A DNA stretch of 64,000 nt, from assembly GCA_018003015.1 (NCBI GenBank), contig JAGNEZ010000019.1, positions 1 to 64,000 of the forward strand. The letters run 5' to 3'. This DNA is from Phycisphaerae bacterium. GTDB taxonomy: Bacteria > Planctomycetota > Phycisphaerae > UBA1845 > PWPN01. Positions 41,281 to 50,502 of the stretch are shown piece after piece. Position numbers and translations under genes: made by a program. The first letter of the stretch is position 1. Each line of letters opens with the position of its first letter. Under the pieces are notes generated by a model. It was not told the DNA's origin, searched no databases, and saw only the letters and a program-made list of their open reading frames with translations.

Positions 41281-43959
41281 CTACTTCTTGGTCGTGGTCC
41301 CGGCCCAGACGTCGTACGCCCGCCGTTTGCAGGGTTCCCGGGCCTCGGCATAGGAGTCTAAAGTCTTCTCCAGCCCGGTGCAAAGCCTTGCCAGTGCGTC
41401 CACGTAGCTCTTGTCGGCTGCGGCTGCCCGCGGAGGCTCCGGCAGGTGGGCGAGCTCCCCCTCGGCCAGCAGTTCCTGCCGTTTCGCAATCGTGGCCAGC
41501 ATCTCGATCGCCAACCGGGCGTGTTCAGCCTCGTAAGACGCGCCCAGACCCACCTCGGCCATCGCCTCGCGGAACCGGGCCAGCCGTGCCAGCAGCGGCC
41601 GCAGGGCCGCGATCGAACCGGGCATGTCCGACGGAGCTCCCGCAACGGCAGAAGCCACGCACTTGCCGTCGAGGTACAGCCGCAACTCGCCGGCCGCCTC
41701 GAAAGTGGCTGCAACGTGCGACCATTGGTCGGGGGGCAACTTGGCGTCAAAACCCACGCTGCCCTGACGGGTGATCAGCCGCAGCGAGTTGCCGGGGTGG
41801 GTGTCCAGCAGAAAGTTGTCCGACGTGCCCACCGTGGACTTGTCGAGGATTCGTCCACCGCTGCCCGGCAGGGCCTTGGGCGCTACCCAGGCGGCCAGCG
41901 TGTAGGCCTGGGTCAACGCCAACCGAGCGTGGTCGGCAACCTCCACCCACCCCCGGCCGGTCAAGTGGATGGCCTGGCCGTGAGGGCTGTCAACGATCTC
42001 CACCTCGCCGCTGATTCTCGCGGGCAGGTCGGCCAGCTGAACGTGGTCAAACGCCTTGTCCTTGGCCTGATCCCAACGCCAGGCGCCAACCAGGGCCACA
42101 TCCGCCGCAAGCCCGCCATCGTCCTTGGCTAAGCGGGCAATCTCATCGGCCGACAAGGCTCGACCGAAGACCAGCGGACGAGCGATGCCGCCCAGGAACC
42201 GGCTGGCTCCGTTGCTGTCGGCACCGATCCGCAACGGCAGGGTATTGGGTCGGGATGCGCGGGTTGCCCACTCGCTCGACCAGAACGCTTCGTGAGGAAG
42301 CGACACCACCGGCACAGGCTGGCTTCTCGCGGTCTCGGCCACCGGAGCCAGTTCGGCACCGCCCAGCGCGATCTGAATGTGAGCCGTGTCCGGTGTGTGA
42401 GCGTAGGGCAACCGGACGGCTCGAGCATCGAAGTCCTTCCACTCTTGCCCGTTGATCCGAACGGCGGTGACCGGTCCACGTCCTCGGGTACTGAGGAACA
42501 GCCGCTTGCTGCCGAACCGGATCGGGAATCGCTGTTCGAGTTCGGTGATCCCCGGCGGGATGTGCGGAAGGAGCGTGAGCTTGTCCGCGGCATAGAGGTA
42601 CTCGAACAGTCCGCGTACCAGCCCGGCGGCCGGCGCGAACGTGTCATAGCACAGGTTGATCAGCTCCCCCGGCTGGTAGACATCGCTGCCGAACTTGACC
42701 AGCGGATTGTCCATCCGGAACTTGCGGGCGAAAGTCAGCAGTTGCCGCATCGAGCGACGGGCATCCTCGTACTTGCCCAGGCGGTAGTAGGCCATCATCA
42801 TCCGGCCTTCACAGGTCGACCAGTGCCCGCCGTTGACCCACGTGCCGTACTCCCACAAACCCGTTGGCTGGTCGTAGATGTCGTCCAGCCCGGGAGCATT
42901 GGCGATGATGAACGCGTGCGGACGCAGGTCGGGGATCGACGCGATTCTGTTGTAGATCCGCTCGGCCTGGGCGTCGTCGACCACCCGGAACGCGATGGCA
43001 TCGTGGTTGGGCGAGGCTTCGAAGTAACCATACTGCTTGGCCCCGTAGACGCCATGCCTGACGCCATCCGGGTCCAGCGACTTGATGAAGTAGCCTTCCT
43101 CGGTGGTCAGCAGGGCCAGTCCCTTGCCGGCCAAGTTCCGCTTTTCCTCGTAGAGCGCGGCCTTGTCGGCCCGGCCGGCCAGTTTCTCAACCTCGATGAG
43201 CCGGTCCAGAGCAGCGATGTGAGTGATCGACAGGCCGGTCAGGTAGGCCATGTCGTAGGTGCCGTCCGGTCGCTTCCAGCCGGCGTAACTGGGAGCCAAC
43301 AGGTTGCCCGCCGGCCCGGCCAGGAAGAGGTTGTTCTTCGGATCGCGACGCGTCTCAATGAAGCTGACACACCGCTCCAGCTTGGGCAGGTAGTGGGCGA
43401 TCGCGGCCTCGTCGCGACTGATCAGCAGCAGTTCCGCCTGCATCAGCACGCCCGCCGCAGTGAACTCCATCGCCCAGTCGTGAAGTTCCACCCGGCAGTC
43501 ACCTTGCTTGGCCACGAACCAGCCCGGGCTGGCGGCATCACACAGGCAGCCGTCAGGAGGAACGAAATCGAACCGCCCGAACTTGCGCACGGTCTTGCCG
43601 TCGCCCATCTGGTCGAACCAGAGATCGTGCGAATGGGTCAGGAATGTCAGCAACGGCTCCCCGTAGAACGGTAAGGCACCGTAGGTCGTGCCGTAGCTGT
43701 TCTGAATCCACCACGCGCCCCAGGTCGGCCCCTCGACCAGCCCGTTCCAGGCCGGCGTGTACAGCATGGGGAGGTTCTGAAACTCGGCGTCGGGCTCGAA
43801 CATCCGCCGGGCAATGTCCAGAAGCTGAAGATACTCGACGTCACCGGCTCCGCGGTAGAACCTGCCATCGAACCGGTCGGCAGCCCGGGTGGCAGAAACC
43901 CCATAAAGTGTTGAAAAACATATGAAACTAGCTAAAACTTCTATATGGCAGCGGGTCAT
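41281..43959 (-). CDS. Secreted six-hairpin glycosidase with LamG-like domain
   Basis: The 892-residue protein starts at ATG 43959, with GAGGAGG 5 bases upstream and an AT-rich signal-peptide stretch (VLASFICFSTLYGVSATRA). The catalytic part (about 30-520) has WNGLVEGPTWGAWWIQNSYG, ELHDWAMEFTAAGVL, GLWEYGTWVNGGHWSTCEG and the helix repeats of (alpha/alpha)6 barrel glycosidases (GH63/GH15-like or rhamnosidase-like). A LamG domain (about 690-800) contains YTLAAWVAP, DNFLLDTHPG and WSHVAATFEAAGELRLYLDG. The C-terminal 90 residues are helical. Substrate is unknown. It is the first gene of the operon with the URO-D-like protein and the barrel protein. Confidence 0.75.
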   Translation of the reverse strand: MTRCHIEVLASFICFSTLYGVSATRAADRFDGRFYRGAGDVEYLQLLDIARRMFEPDAEFQNLPMLYTPAWNGLVEGPTWGAWWIQNSYGTTYGALPFYGEPLLTFLTHSHDLWFDQMGDGKTVRKFGRFDFVPPDGCLCDAASPGWFVAKQGDCRVELHDWAMEFTAAGVLMQAELLLISRDEAAIAHYLPKLERCVSFIETRRDPKNNLFLAGPAGNLLAPSYAGWKRPDGTYDMAYLTGLSITHIAALDRLIEVEKLAGRADKAALYEEKRNLAGKGLALLTTEEGYFIKSLDPDGVRHGVYGAKQYGYFEASPNHDAIAFRVVDDAQAERIYNRIASIPDLRPHAFIIANAPGLDDIYDQPTGLWEYGTWVNGGHWSTCEGRMMMAYYRLGKYEDARRSMRQLLTFARKFRMDNPLVKFGSDVYQPGELINLCYDTFAPAAGLVRGLFEYLYAADKLTLLPHIPPGITELEQRFPIRFGSKRLFLSTRGRGPVTAVRINGQEWKDFDARAVRLPYAHTPDTAHIQIALGGAELAPVAETARSQPVPVVSLPHEAFWSSEWATRASRPNTLPLRIGADSNGASRFLGGIARPLVFGRALSADEIARLAKDDGGLAADVALVGAWRWDQAKDKAFDHVQLADLPARISGEVEIVDSPHGQAIHLTGRGWVEVADHARLALTQAYTLAAWVAPKALPGSGGRILDKSTVGTSDNFLLDTHPGNSLRLITRQGSVGFDAKLPPDQWSHVAATFEAAGELRLYLDGKCVASAVAGAPSDMPGSIAALRPLLARLARFREAMAEVGLGASYEAEHARLAIEMLATIAKRQELLAEGELAHLPEPPRAAAADKSYVDALARLCTGLEKTLDSYAEAREPCKRRAYDVWAGTTTKK

Positions 43960-44180
43960 GGCAGCCTCCTCGGGTACTCGGCTGGCGATTTGATGCACGC
44001 GACTGTCTTCTCGGGGGCCGGGCTGCTCGGGCACAGTTTCGATCCGGCAACTCCGGCAAGATGGACCCTGGACCGCTCGTCTCTCTCCAGTCCCGTTCTC
44101 GAACGGCTCAGACCGGTCGAACGGCCGGATCATCCGGACGAGATCCTCTGCCCGTCCCGGCCCTCCCTCGCAGGGCGGTC

Positions 44181-44909
44181 CTATCGCCCAATCACCGTCC
44201 CGATCTTCTCGCCCTGGACGATCCGCTTCATGTTGCCGGCCTTGTGTAGGTTGAACACCACGATCCGCGTGCCGTTTCGCTGGCACATGTCGACCGCACT
44301 GAGATCCATGACCGCGAGGCGACCGTTGATGACCTGGTCATAAGTGAGCTCGGAACAGAACCGCGCGGCGGGGTCCTTCTTCGGATCGGCGGTGTAGACG
44401 CCGTCCACCTGCGTGGCCTTGAAGACGGCTTCAGCATTGATCTCGGCGGCGGCGAGGGCCGCGGCCGTATCGGTGGTCACGAACGGCCGGCCGGTGCCGC
44501 CGGCCAGCACCGCCACCCGGCCCTTCTCCAGGTGCCGGATGCATCGCCGACGGATGAACGGCTCGCAGACCGAGTGCACCGGGACGGCCGACAAGACCCG
44601 GGCCTGGATCCCGAGATGCTCCAGCGCCTCCTGAAGGGCCAGGGCGTTGATCACCGTGGCCAGCATGCCCATGTGATGCGCGGTCGCCTCCGCAATGTGG
44701 CATGTCCTGGAGAAGGTGCCACCGCGCAGAATGTTCCCCCCTCCGACGACAATCGCAATCTGCAAACCGAGGGCGTGAACACCACCAACCTCCTCCACCA
44801 CGTGCTGCAAGGCCTGTGGCCCGATTCCGAAGCCTTCGGGACCGGCCAGCCCCTCTCCGCTGATCTTGAGTACCGCTCGCCGATAGGCGCACTGCCCCTG
44901 TGCCATCAT
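44181..44909 (-). CDS. pyrH: UMP kinase
   Basis: The 242-residue protein has the bacterial UMP kinase motifs AVLKISGEGLAG, VVGGGNILRGG, TVINALALQEALE, FVTTDTAAALAAAEINAEA and KATQVDGVYTADPKKDP. It phosphorylates UMP to UDP for pyrimidine and nucleotide-sugar supply. ATG 44909 has GGAGGAAG just upstream. It is third in rpsB-tsf-pyrH, the usual order in many bacteria, and lies 49 bases after tsf. Confidence 0.95.
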   Translation of the reverse strand: MMAQGQCAYRRAVLKISGEGLAGPEGFGIGPQALQHVVEEVGGVHALGLQIAIVVGGGNILRGGTFSRTCHIAEATAHHMGMLATVINALALQEALEHLGIQARVLSAVPVHSVCEPFIRRRCIRHLEKGRVAVLAGGTGRPFVTTDTAAALAAAEINAEAVFKATQVDGVYTADPKKDPAARFCSELTYDQVINGRLAVMDLSAVDMCQRNGTRIVVFNLHKAGNMKRIVQGEKIGTVIGR

Positions 44910-44958
44910 CGCTTCCTCCCGTGGCCCTGGATCATCCTGCCAACAAGCGGCGGGCGTA

Positions 44959-45789
44959 TTACGCGCCGCCGACCGAAATGCGGGCGAAGGTCTTGGCGGT
45001 CAGACCGGCAGCTTTGAGCACCTGGCCCACCGTCTTCTTGTCGTCCTTGACAAAAGCCTGCTCGGTCAGAACGTGGTCGCCAAACCAGCGGTTCATCTTG
45101 CCGACCAGGATCTTGTCGAGCATGTTCTCAGGCTTACCCGAGGCTCGCACCTGCTCGCGGGCGATCTCCTCCTCCTTGGCAACCACATCCTTGGGAATTT
45201 CCTGGCGATTGGTCGCCATCGGACTCATGGCGGCAATGTGCATACACACGTCGTTGAGCAACGCGTCGTCGCCGCCTTCACCCTCCACCACCAGCAAAAC
45301 GCCCAGCTTGCCGTCATGGTGCACGTAGGCCGCGACCCGCCCGGTGTGCCGAACGACTCGGGCAACCTTCATGTTCTCGCGAATGCGGTTGAGCAGATCG
45401 TGGAGCATGTCCTGGATCGTCGGCCCACCATCCACATGCTTCTGGGTGAGCAGGGCGTCAACATCCGTGCAGCCCGTGAGGGCCACGTGCTTGGCAACCT
45501 TGGCGGCCAACTCCTTGAAGTCGGGATTGTTGGCTACCGGTGCGGTCTCGCAACGCATCACGGCCAGAGCGGCAACCCCCTTGGCCTTGTCAATGAACAC
45601 GCCGACACGGCCTTCGCCGGTCTCACGGCCGGCCTTCTTCTCGGCGGCAGCGGCCCCGCTCTTGCGGAGCAGTTCGTAGGCAGCTTCCGCGTCACCGTGG
45701 GTCTGAGCCAGAGCCTTCTTGCAGTCCATCATCGGAAGCCCGCTACGCTCGCGAAGCTGCCTCACCATTTCCGCAGTAATCTCAGCCAT
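44959..45789 (-). CDS. tsf: Translation elongation factor Ts
   Basis: The 276-residue protein begins MAEITAEMVRQLRERSGLPM, MDCKKALAQTHGDAE, the highly conserved EF-Ts N-terminal module, followed by KAGRETGEGRVGVF, two core subdomains and VLTEQAFVKDDKKTVGQVL. It recycles EF-Tu by exchanging GDP. An AGGAG ribosome site lies 12 bases before the ATG. It sits between rpsB and pyrH as expected. Confidence 0.96.
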   Translation of the reverse strand: MAEITAEMVRQLRERSGLPMMDCKKALAQTHGDAEAAYELLRKSGAAAAEKKAGRETGEGRVGVFIDKAKGVAALAVMRCETAPVANNPDFKELAAKVAKHVALTGCTDVDALLTQKHVDGGPTIQDMLHDLLNRIRENMKVARVVRHTGRVAAYVHHDGKLGVLLVVEGEGGDDALLNDVCMHIAAMSPMATNRQEIPKDVVAKEEEIAREQVRASGKPENMLDKILVGKMNRWFGDHVLTEQAFVKDDKKTVGQVLKAAGLTAKTFARISVGGA

Positions 45790-45869
45790 TGTCTGTCGTT
45801 GCTCCTGCTTGGGTCTTCAGGTGTTAGGTCTCAAACAACCCGTCAATGCCGATTCCGCAGGGTCCGGCG

Positions 45870-46697
45870 TCAGGCGGACGCCATGGCCGATTCGCTGGGA
45901 TCAGAGTCATCCTTGGCAGGACCTTCACCGGGAACCGGCTCGCTGCCGGCCCGGGCCGTGGCTCGGCTCGAACGACGGCCAGGACGCTCTTCCTGATCTT
46001 TCTCCTTGACCGGCCGAGCCTTCATCCCGGCGAGGATGGAGTCCCCCAACTGGTTCAGGATCAGCTCAATCGCCCGCATCGCGTCATCGTTGCCCGGAAT
46101 CGGAATGTCCACCGTGTCGGGATCCGAGTCGGTGTCAATCACCGCAACGACCGGGATGTGAAGCTTGCGGGCCTCGCGGGCCGCGTTGTGCTCACGCTTG
46201 ACGTCAATCAGTACCAGGGCGCCGGGCAGCTTGGTCATCTTGCGGATGCCCTCCAGATTGCGCTGGATCTTGCGGCGCTCACGGGTGAGCATCGAGATCA
46301 TCTTCTTGCTGTACTTGTCGGCCATGCCCGCGGCCTCGATGGCCTCGAGTTCCTCGAGGCGGGCAAGCCGTGAACGGATCGTGCGGAAGTTGGTCAGCGT
46401 ACCCCCCAGCCAGCGCTCGATGACGTAGTGCATCCCGGTCTTCTGGGCAACACCCTGAATCGCGGGGCGAGCCTGACGCTTGGTGCCGACGAAAAGCACG
46501 TCTTGCCCATTGGCGGCCACGTTGCCCAGAAACTTGCTGGCCCGCAGGACACCCTTGACCGTCTCACGAATGTCAATGATGTGAATCTGGTTGCGCTTGC
46601 CGAAAATGTATGGCCGCATCTTGGGGTTCCAGCGGCTGGTACGATGTCCAAAGTGGACCCCTGAACTGACGAGACTCTGAACGAATTCCGAAGCCAA
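45870..46697 (-). CDS. rpsB: 30S ribosomal protein S2
   Basis: The 275-residue protein has the S2 signatures LVSSGVHFGHRTSRWNPKM, IHIIDIRETV, VLFVGTKRQA, ERWLGGTLTNFRTI and VIDTDSDPD. It starts at a TTG codon (46695-46697) with GGAGGT 5 bases upstream; no nearby in-frame ATG gives a complete protein, so TTG is likely real. The C-terminal 45 residues form a charged tail longer than in typical S2. The long leader may hold the autoregulatory site known for rpsB-tsf in other bacteria. Confidence 0.95.
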   Translation of the reverse strand: MASEFVQSLVSSGVHFGHRTSRWNPKMRPYIFGKRNQIHIIDIRETVKGVLRASKFLGNVAANGQDVLFVGTKRQARPAIQGVAQKTGMHYVIERWLGGTLTNFRTIRSRLARLEELEAIEAAGMADKYSKKMISMLTRERRKIQRNLEGIRKMTKLPGALVLIDVKREHNAAREARKLHIPVVAVIDTDSDPDTVDIPIPGNDDAMRAIELILNQLGDSILAGMKARPVKEKDQEERPGRRSSRATARAGSEPVPGEGPAKDDSDPSESAMASA

Positions 46698-47013
46698 ACG
46701 ACACCTCCAGGTGCGGGCCCTTCAAAACCGCAGGCGGGCGACCCGAGTCCCAACCGCGTGCGCGGCCGATCCGCGCTTCACACGCCCCCACACCCACACC
46801 ACGCGCATGGGCTCACCTTCCGCCGGACGCCGAAAGGCCGTCGCGGCTTCAGGCGATACAGGATCGCGCATCATAAGGGATGGCGATCGTCAATGCCAGT
46901 CGGGCACAACAGCCCGCCCCCCCCGATCGGTTTGCCCCGCCCGCCACCTCGCGATACAGTCTTGCCCGCTCGTGGACCGTTTCGTCCGGCCCACAGTTGG
47001 GAGGCCGCCGCCC
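46698..47013. other. Divergent intergenic region between rpsB and lpxB
   Basis: This 316-base stretch must hold the promoters of rpsB (minus) and lpxB (plus). On the minus strand TATGAT at 46870-46875 is a possible -10 box without a matching -35, giving a leader of about 165 bases for rpsB. The lpxB frame stays open through this region but has no recognisable protein there. Nothing else is seen. Confidence 0.35.
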
Positions 47014-48186
47014 ATGACCCTGACGACCTCAGACACCCGTCAGCCGGCCCGCGTCTTCATCTCGGCCGCCGAACCCAGCGCCGATCGCCATGCCGCATCT
47101 CTCGTCTCCAGAATCCTGCAACTATCCCCCGATACGAAGGTTACGGGAGTCGCAGGCCCCCTCACCCAGGCCGCCGGCTGCACCGCAATCGAGGACTGGA
47201 CCGCCCAGGCAACCATGCTGGTCGGAGCCGTCCGACTCGCCGGCCGGGCCTTCAAGCTTATCGGACGGGTGGGCAGACTCATGGCCGAGCAGCCCGCCAA
47301 TCTCGCCATTCTGGTCGATTCCCCCGCCTTGCACCTGCCCATGGCCAAACGAATCCAGGCCACCGGCTGCCCCGTCCTCTACTACATCGCCCCCCAACTC
47401 TGGGCCTGGGCCCCCTGGCGGATCCGCCGGGTCCGCCGGCGGGTAAACCGGTTGGCGGCCATCCTGCCCTTCGAGGAGAACTACTTCCGCAGCCGAGGCG
47501 TGGACGCGACCTTCGTGGGACATCCCCTGATCGAGCAACTCGCCCAGGTGAGACCCGATGCGGCCACCGTGGCCGAGTACCGGAAAAGTGGCCGTCCCAT
47601 CGTCGCCTGCCTGCCGGGCTCCCGCGCCCACGTGGTCCAGGAGGTCCTCCCCGGACAGATCGAGATCGCCCTCACCATCGCCGCCCAATACCCCGAGTCG
47701 GTCTTCCTCTTCGCAGCAGCCAACCCGACGGCGGCTCAACGGATCCAAGCGAGCCTCTCGGCCTCCCGCCTGAACAACCGGGTGGAGACGGACCACAACG
47801 CGGAAATCCTCTCCGCCGCCGACTTCGCCCTGTGCGCCTCCGGCACCGCCACGCTCGAAGTCGCCTGGCATCGCGTCCCTATGGTCGTCATGTACAACGG
47901 CTCAAAATGGGGGTACCGGCTGGCGGGGCGATGGCTGATCCAGACGCCGCATTTGTGCCTGGTTAATATCCTCGCCGACCGCCGAATCGTGCCCGAGTTC
48001 ATGCCCTACTACACGTCCACCAAGCCCATCGCCGCCGAAGCGCTCGACATCCTCGGCAGGCCCGCCCGCGCGGCGACCATGAGCCAGGATCTCGACGCGG
48101 TGATCCGCTCCCTGGGCACAACCAGTGCCGCCGAGCAGACCGCCCGGATCGCACTGGAGATGATCGCAGCAACACGACGCCAATGA
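47014..48186 (+). CDS. lpxB: Lipid-A-disaccharide synthase
   Basis: The 390-residue protein shows the LpxB pattern: VFISAAEPSADRHAASLV at the N-terminus, YYIAPQLWAWAPWRI, LPFEENYFRSRGVDATFVGHP, CLPGSRAHVVQEVLP, and LCASGTATLEVAW near the donor site. It joins UDP-diacylglucosamine and lipid X to make the lipid A disaccharide at the inner membrane. The start ATG 47014 is preceded by GGGAGG at 9 bases; the frame stays open upstream without a better start. Its presence argues for an outer membrane with lipid A. Confidence 0.93.
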   Translation: MTLTTSDTRQPARVFISAAEPSADRHAASLVSRILQLSPDTKVTGVAGPLTQAAGCTAIEDWTAQATMLVGAVRLAGRAFKLIGRVGRLMAEQPANLAILVDSPALHLPMAKRIQATGCPVLYYIAPQLWAWAPWRIRRVRRRVNRLAAILPFEENYFRSRGVDATFVGHPLIEQLAQVRPDAATVAEYRKSGRPIVACLPGSRAHVVQEVLPGQIEIALTIAAQYPESVFLFAAANPTAAQRIQASLSASRLNNRVETDHNAEILSAADFALCASGTATLEVAWHRVPMVVMYNGSKWGYRLAGRWLIQTPHLCLVNILADRRIVPEFMPYYTSTKPIAAEALDILGRPARAATMSQDLDAVIRSLGTTSAAEQTARIALEMIAATRRQ

Positions 48187-48369
48187 CGGCTGCGCGTTTC
48201 GCTACCCCCTGCCCGAGCCGCGGCCATCAGGAGCAAGGCGGAACCCGGATCGAGCACTCGTGCCCCGGACATCATCCCGAAGCCGGGGGCCCCGTTGAAC
48301 AAGCCCCTCTGCCGGCGTAGACTGCCCGCACGGATCCACCGCTGCGATCAAAACCAGGAGGTACCGGCC

Positions 48370-49914
48370 ATGAGAACCACCCCAACCTGGATGCTCGTTT
48401 GTTGTGCTGGACTGACCACCGCTATACGAAGTCCCGGCTCCGACTTCTCCAGCCTCTCCAAGCTGGATCACGGCAAGGTCCGGGCCGAGAACGGGCTCTG
48501 GATCGAAACCCCGCTGGAGCGACAGTTCAAGTCCGGCAAGGAAGTCGTCGTGGCCGACGTCAAAGGACCCGGCGTCATCACCATGATCCACTTCGCTCTG
48601 CCGAACTGGTCGGTCGGCAAACCCAAGGAATACACCCTCGGCCGCGAACTGCTCATCAAGATGTGGTGGGACGGCGAGGCGGAGCCGAGCGTCAACTGCC
48701 CGTTCGTGGACTTCTTCTGTGATCCGGCCGGCTTCCGCCAACAAGTCAACACCGCCCTGGTCAACAAGCGCCGCGGCTGGAACGCCTACTTCCCGATGCC
48801 ATTCCGCCAGTCCGCCAGGATCACCCTGGTCTACGAGGGACCGCAAGAGGCAGGCGAGACGCTCTGGGCGATGATGCCCTGCTACTCGTACGTCATGTGG
48901 CGGTCACTCGACTCCGTGCCGGCCGACCAAGGCTACTTCCATGCCCACTGGCGGCAGCGCGGCCTGCTGATCGGCAAGGAGCAGTACGTCGCACTCGAGG
49001 CCAAGGGCAGAGGCAAGTTCGTCGGCTGGAACGTCACCATGCGGCGGCCGGGGTCCCCCGCCTATCCGGTGGACATGAACGAGAAGTTCCGTGTGGACGG
49101 CGAGAAGGAGGCCTCAGTCGAATTCCAGGGGATCGAAGACTCGTTCGGCTTCAGCTGGGGCTTCCCGGAGAACGAAAACGTGTTTCCGCTGGCCGGCTAC
49201 TGGCCGTTCAAACAGGGCGCGATGGCCTACCGGTTCTTCATCCACGACAGCATCTCCTTCGAGAAATCACTCGACGTGGCCATCGGGTTCGGCGAAAAAG
49301 AGGATCCCATGTTCCACCGCGAGTTCAGCAAACCCGGCAGCACAATGCAGTTCTCCAGCACGGTCTACTGGTACCAGGCCGAGCCCCACGCCGCATTCCC
49401 GCCCATGCCCGCCGCGGCAGAACGCGAACCCGCACCAGAAGACCCCTTCTGGCCCGACAAAGAGCAACTCCCCAGCGAACAATCACTGCGCGACCGCCAT
49501 GTGAAGCTGCACGTGATGTGCGGGCGCCCCAAGAAAGAGGTTTTCTTCGCCGAGCCCGGATTCGGCATGACCCCCCATACAGGCTACACCTTCGCCGGCT
49601 GGCCGCTGCCCGTCTATCACACGCGGGCGGACAACACCGAGCTCAAGATCGACCTCACCGTCCCGAAAGGCGCGGCCGGAACGCTGCGGCTGTATATCCT
49701 GGATCCGGACACCTTCGAGGGCGGCCGCCGCCAGCAGGTCTTCATCGGCGACCAGGATCTGGGCACGTTCGAGCGATTCCAGGAGGGCAAGTGGATCGAG
49801 ACCGGAGTGACCTCGCCGCAAACGGAGGACGGCAGACTGGCGATCCGCATCAAGAACCTGAGCGCCCGCTCCAACGCAGTGCTGTCGGTCATCGAGTGGA
49901 TCGGGGCGCGGTAA
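48370..49914 (+). CDS. Secreted DUF2961 (GH172-like) protein
   Basis: The 514-residue protein has a signal peptide (MRTTPTWMLVCCAGLTTAIR) and the DUF2961 pattern: VTMIHFALPNW-like strand, LIKMWWDGEAEPSVNCPFVDFFCD, NKRRGWNAYFPMPFRQSARI, then TVYWYQAEPHAAFP. The C-terminal 110 residues are another beta-sandwich (TLRLYILDPDTFEGGR). DUF2961 includes GH172 fructan/arabinan-acting enzymes. Acid residues in the DGE and VDFF stretches are candidates for catalysis. AGGAGGT precedes ATG 48370. Function in polysaccharide breakdown is likely, substrate unknown. Confidence 0.8.
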   Translation: MRTTPTWMLVCCAGLTTAIRSPGSDFSSLSKLDHGKVRAENGLWIETPLERQFKSGKEVVVADVKGPGVITMIHFALPNWSVGKPKEYTLGRELLIKMWWDGEAEPSVNCPFVDFFCDPAGFRQQVNTALVNKRRGWNAYFPMPFRQSARITLVYEGPQEAGETLWAMMPCYSYVMWRSLDSVPADQGYFHAHWRQRGLLIGKEQYVALEAKGRGKFVGWNVTMRRPGSPAYPVDMNEKFRVDGEKEASVEFQGIEDSFGFSWGFPENENVFPLAGYWPFKQGAMAYRFFIHDSISFEKSLDVAIGFGEKEDPMFHREFSKPGSTMQFSSTVYWYQAEPHAAFPPMPAAAEREPAPEDPFWPDKEQLPSEQSLRDRHVKLHVMCGRPKKEVFFAEPGFGMTPHTGYTFAGWPLPVYHTRADNTELKIDLTVPKGAAGTLRLYILDPDTFEGGRRQQVFIGDQDLGTFERFQEGKWIETGVTSPQTEDGRLAIRIKNLSARSNAVLSVIEWIGAR

Positions 49915-50006
49915 AAGCCATCCCACCCGGCGAATGCCGTGGAACTCGCATCAGGTTCGTCTGCTCAGGTCCATCGGGTCCGGGAGAAAAGCACGGGCCC
50001 CGCGCA

Positions 50007-50396
50007 TCAGCCCTTGGCGAGCAGGTTCTTGGCCGATTCGATCAGCCGATCCATGCGGAACGGCTTGTTGATGTAGCCATCCGCGCCGAGGCTCTCGGCC
50101 CACTGCTGATGACGCTTGCCGGTATTGGCCGTGATCATGATGACGTAGGGCTTGCTGCCGCGAGGCTTCTTGCCCTTGAGTTTCTCGAGAACAAGAAAAC
50201 CACTGCGCTGGGGGAGCATCGCATCCAGAATGATCAGGTCAATGCCGGCATCCTGAGCCTTCGTGGTGGCGGTGTTACCGTCAGTCGCCGTAGTAATCGT
50301 GGCCCCGATGTCCTTGAACGCGGCCTCGATCGCAACCAGAATGTCCGGGTCGTCATCGACGATGAGTATGTTCTTCCCGTCAAAAGGTTCAGCCAT
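50007..50396 (-). CDS. CheY-like response regulator
   Basis: This 129-residue single receiver domain has D14-D16, phosphoacceptor D58 in LIILDAMLPQRSG, VIMITANTG and INKPFRMDRL with the conserved Lys. No output domain exists. AGGAGAGAG precedes the ATG. It is convergent with the DUF2961 gene and has no adjacent kinase, so its partner is unknown; the orphan CheB and the FHA-kinase in this window are candidates. Confidence 0.88.
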   Translation of the reverse strand: MAEPFDGKNILIVDDDPDILVAIEAAFKDIGATITTATDGNTATTKAQDAGIDLIILDAMLPQRSGFLVLEKLKGKKPRGSKPYVIMITANTGKRHQQWAESLGADGYINKPFRMDRLIESAKNLLAKG

Positions 50397-50502
50397 GACG
50401 ATCTCTCTCCTGGGGTGCGCAGTCTACAGGGGATCAAACCTCACGAATCCCGTAGTGTAACTGCATTCGGCGACCAAAGCAACGGCATGACCCGCCCTAT
50501 TC

